Origin: Welwitschia mirabilis
Taxonomy: Eukaryota; Gnetophyta; Gnetopsida; Welwitschiales
Length of the DNA stretch: 64,000 nucleotides
NCBI GenBank assembly: GCA_051453625.1
Contig: JBOZIK010000001.1
Coordinates: 93,338,750-93,402,749 of the forward strand
Reading direction: 5' to 3'
The first letter of the stretch is position 1. Each line of letters opens with the position of its first letter. Below are positions 60,924-64,000 of the stretch, piece by piece. The notes beneath the pieces are model-generated. The model saw only the letters and a program-made list of their open reading frames with translations. It did not search any database and was not told where the DNA came from. The position numbers and the translations under genes were made by a program.

Positions 60924-62050
60924 TGTGATAACATGTAAAAATTGACATTTAGACAAAGTAAGTTAAATCAAGTTAGGTTAGGCAAAGATATTAAAATAGC
61001 TATTTTATTATAAAATTATGTATTTGATCCTTTTTAATATAATTTTTAAACTTATTCACGTTTCCATGATAATTCTAGATAAAATAATACTTTTTAGATT
61101 ATATGTTAAAAGTTGAAGTCAATTCAGTGCTGTTGTCTAATTTATTAGCACTGCTAGCTATTTGGAGCAAAATCCATTAAGATTTATGTTTTGAAGTCAT
61201 CTCTGAAAGCAACTAATTTCTATTTATGGGGTTACACAATTATAGCATCAAATACTAATTTATTATGTAGTCATAAAAGTGTTAATTTTCTAATTTAAAA
61301 ACCATAGAATGTAAACCTTAATCTTGGAACCATAACCTTATTTTTTCCTATAAAAAGGTCAAGAGCCCTTACTTGCAATAATATTTAGGTGGTAAAAATA
61401 GTTGGAGTTCTTAGAATATTAATTATTAACAATGGCTTTTAAGATCCGTCTTTAGGAGTGGGATAGCTTCAAGGGTAGCTTTAAGAAGTCTATATTTGTT
61501 TTATCTTCTTTCATGAATGTAACATAATTTCTATTTTCTATGAATTAGTAGTTGTTCATCCTTTATTTTAAGTGCAATTGGCATTATCCTTTTAATACTT
61601 AAATAAGACTATGTTGTTGAGTATTTTCAATAACTGAGTGAGTTCTTTAATATTACTCCTTAGTGGTAGATATTTTGTTTAATAAATTTTAATCATTTTA
61701 CTTCTTACTTTTCATGCTTATGAAAGGTTATAAAGGAGTAAAGTGATTAAATAATTCACCAACACTCATGTGGTAAATGTGATTATATCATCAAAACTTA
61801 AAGCATGATGACTTGACAAACTAAGCTTTATTTCAAGAATTAGTTCATTTTCGTACTTCACCATTCAAGTTCAATCTCATTACAAACTTGATTTTTAGTT
61901 CTATTTTAATTTATAGTAAGTGTAGAGAATTTTATATTATCTGTATCTAGTTTTTAACTTGATTTATTCCTATGGAAATAATAACATTGGGACTCTACTA
62001 CAATGAGGATTTTGGTTTATAAATTATAAAATCTAGATAGAATAGTTCCA
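60924..62050 (+). repeat. 3' LTR of element F
   Basis: 1127 bp from TGTGATAACATG to aatagttcca, homologous to 29351-30090. It includes about 370 bp (61530-61900) absent from the 5' copy. TATA-like cctataaaaagg lies at 61348-61359. No clean 5 bp duplication was found at the outer ends. Confidence 0.75.
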
Positions 62051-62790
62051 ATACCTCTTGGAATTCATTCTAATTTATAGCATGCTAATGATATGGATGT
62101 CCAAGTAGATTTATATCTTTAATTTAGTTTACTTATTATTATCATGTATTTAAGTCTAAGAAATATGTTTATTTTATAGTAGTAATTAAAGGAATTCTTT
62201 AACAAGAATAGATTTGATATCTATCTCAATATATCTTGAATCCTTCTTATATTGTTCTTCTTTCTTATATTTATAATGATTACAAATGTCAATGTTTATT
62301 TTAATTTAAAAATATTAATTAAATTAATTTAGTCTAATAGTAAATTACAACATCAATTATAGATAATTAATATCTACCTAGAATAATTATAACTTTTTTT
62401 AAAAAAATATTCAAGATCACAAAATCGACAAGGTATGTTCAGTGCTTAACTTGAACTAGAAAATTTTCAATAATTAACTTTGGACTTGTAATAAAGTTAT
62501 TAGCTAATTATATAATCATGTTTTTTTAAAAACATTCTTTTAAATTCAAAGATTCATAAAGTTATGGAGTCATGATATTTGTACTTTCTCTTAAATCTAA
62601 TAAAGCATGAGGCATTTATTTCTTGTTAATGATCATTAGAATACTTGATGATATATAATCCTTTTATTTAGGTGGAATATTTTTTCATCATTTGAGTTAT
62701 GTTTTTTATCAAGTAAACTTCTTGAGAAATGAATTTCCTTTTCTTTGTTAACATAAATCCTTAATGTATATGTAGTAGATAAGAGCATCT
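62051..62790 (-). pseudogene. Element A: aspartic protease
   Basis: On the minus strand HALLDLRESTNIMTP near 62600 is the active-site loop: the catalytic Asp is present, and the Gly after the Leu is Arg. YESLNLKECF, a Leu-Ala-rich segment, FLVQVKH and LVDFVILNIFLKKVIIILGR near 62390-62330 complete the fold. The end of the sequence at 62051 abuts the F 3' LTR. Reverse transcriptase of the same element resumes at 29350. Confidence 0.75.
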
Positions 62791-64000
62791 TTAATTATTT
62801 GTGTTAGAGTTATTTTTAATTTCACATCTTCAAAACTATGATTAAGGTATTTATGGTTAGTAAGGATTTCTTTTAAATTTTTTGAAAATAGTGGTTAATG
62901 CACTCATTTATTTAATGATTTAGTAGAAATAGGATTAAAGAAATATTCTTCTTTAGATGACTCTTGCAATTTAGATTCTTTTATTAAAATTGTCTCTTTG
63001 GGTGTTTCATCTTTTCTTGATTTTAATTTTATTGAAATTTTATTCTTCTATTTTGATGATTGGCTACTTATTGATTCCTATAATTCTTTTTAAATTATAT
63101 TTGTAATTAATCAAGTTTATTTATGAAATTCTATTCTTTTTAGAAAGGTAGTCCTTACTGATTCCTTTGCATAAAATCTCTAATCCATTCCATGTTTCAT
63201 ACTCTTTCATTCATTAGATTCATCTGTTGATTTACTCCTTACCACATGGTTTGTTATTACTAAACTTTTTTAAATCCAAAATTTTAATTATTACCCTAAT
63301 ATAACCTAATTAAAACTTAAGGTATATACATATTAGATGGCTATGATGGTATTTGTGGATAATAAGAGTGTCTTTCTTATTTCGATATTTAATGATTTAA
63401 AGAGTTAATTGATGGAGATAGGTTTTAAGTGAATATAGTGAATAAAGTATTTTATTAAAATAATACTACTATTTATCTTAATGAAGTAGGTACATATTAT
63501 TACAATTTAAAAGATTATGCTTGATGTCCTACTTGTTCATAAAGAACGTCTAGCTCATAATTCCCTATAGTAGTGAAACTCAATTTAGACAAAAATTGAG
63601 GTATAATGATTTGGGTAGATTGAGGTGCTACATTTTGAAACATTTTTACTACTATTTATGATGAATGATAGAGCTGATATGATACCATTTCCATTCAATA
63701 ACATCCATTATTTTATACATCATTTATTTCATCTTCCTAGCCATTAGTTCTTATTCTAAAGCTAAGGCATCATTTTTAGTTATCTTAATGAGCCATTCTT
63801 TAATTTGATTAATCAAGTCCTTAAAAATATTGATTTCTTATTTAGGAGTTTTATTTAGAATGTTTTCATTTGTTTTAAAATTGACATGTTGTCTCACATA
63901 TCTATCTAAAATTTTGTGAATATTTAAAGAAATTGATGTAATTGAAACCCCTTATGATGGTTCCTTTGGTATAACTTGTAGAATCTCTTATGTCCTTCTT
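62791..64000 (-). pseudogene. Element A: probable gag and gag-protease linker
   Basis: Minus-strand coding-like sequence upstream of the protease. Legible pieces include INIFKDLINQIKEWLIKITK and ALALEQELMARKMKQMMYKI near 63740-63830, charged and helix-prone. I did not find the gag core or a zinc knuckle, so the assignment rests on position and composition. The element continues beyond the window. Confidence 0.4.

Noticed and set aside
60423-60956. 177-residue minus-strand frame
   Set aside because: Mostly N; the real bases belong to the F tail and LTR start.
29346-62055. Target duplication of element F
   Set aside because: CTTAA on the left and ATACC on the right do not match; none of the shifted alternatives is convincing.
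1-64000. CRISPR array, bacterial operon or phage-type system
   Set aside because: Repeats are LTRs, microsatellites or dyads. Gene content is plant retroelement; no spacer-repeat periodicity or bacterial gene was found.

Overview
This window looks like repeat-rich, gene-free chromatin from a plant nuclear genome, most likely a flowering plant. The species cannot be named from it. The evidence is the very high A+T content, scarcity of CG dinucleotides, Ty3/gypsy elements of the non-chromodomain Tat/Athila type with tRNA-Asp-like primer binding sites, an L1-type LINE whose ORF1 resembles plant DUF4283 proteins, and a scrap of chloroplast atpA. I found no intact host gene, rRNA, tRNA or CRISPR array. 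Almost every open reading frame here is a chance frame in decayed transposon DNA. The few that matter are fragments of gag, protease, reverse transcriptase, RNase H or integrase.

The window resolves into one nested stack. The oldest layer is element A, a minus-strand Ty3/gypsy element now in three pieces: RNase H plus integrase (8648-10311), reverse transcriptase (about 28306-29350) and gag/protease (about 62051-64000). The break at 10311/28306 holds a minus-strand LINE, whose poly(A) end is at 10312 and 5' end near 28305. That LINE is itself split by element B (11650-23841), a complete plus-strand element with LTRs at both ends and the target duplication ATTCT. The break in A at 29350/62051 holds element F, a plus-strand Athila-like element with LTRs at 29351-30090 and 60924-62050. 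The gag of F is split by a compound insertion of B's family, elements C and D, arranged LTR-C-LTR-D-LTR from 31268 to 52112 and flanked by CAAAC. Afterwards a 1.9 kb segment covering D's 3' end, its last LTR and about 310 bp of flanking F gag was duplicated in tandem (50572-52422 and 52423-54360). At the left, two 2.7 kb direct repeats (element G, 566-8647) enclose an internal region that shows only a protease remnant. G abuts the integrase end of A.

B, C and D share one layout: LTR, primer binding site, non-coding leader, gag, protease, reverse transcriptase, RNase H, integrase, then a 3.9 kb tail. In B and D the tail carries an unrecognised reading frame that stays alignable in one frame. 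A short twofold-symmetric motif recurs through the non-coding parts of the family. All copies are dead: frames are broken and many stop codons sit where Gln or Trp codons are expected, as deamination of methylated cytosine would produce. A well-preserved 54 bp chloroplast atpA fragment lies inside C. Several N gaps have near-identical flanks, so they are probably assembly artefacts rather than missing sequence.
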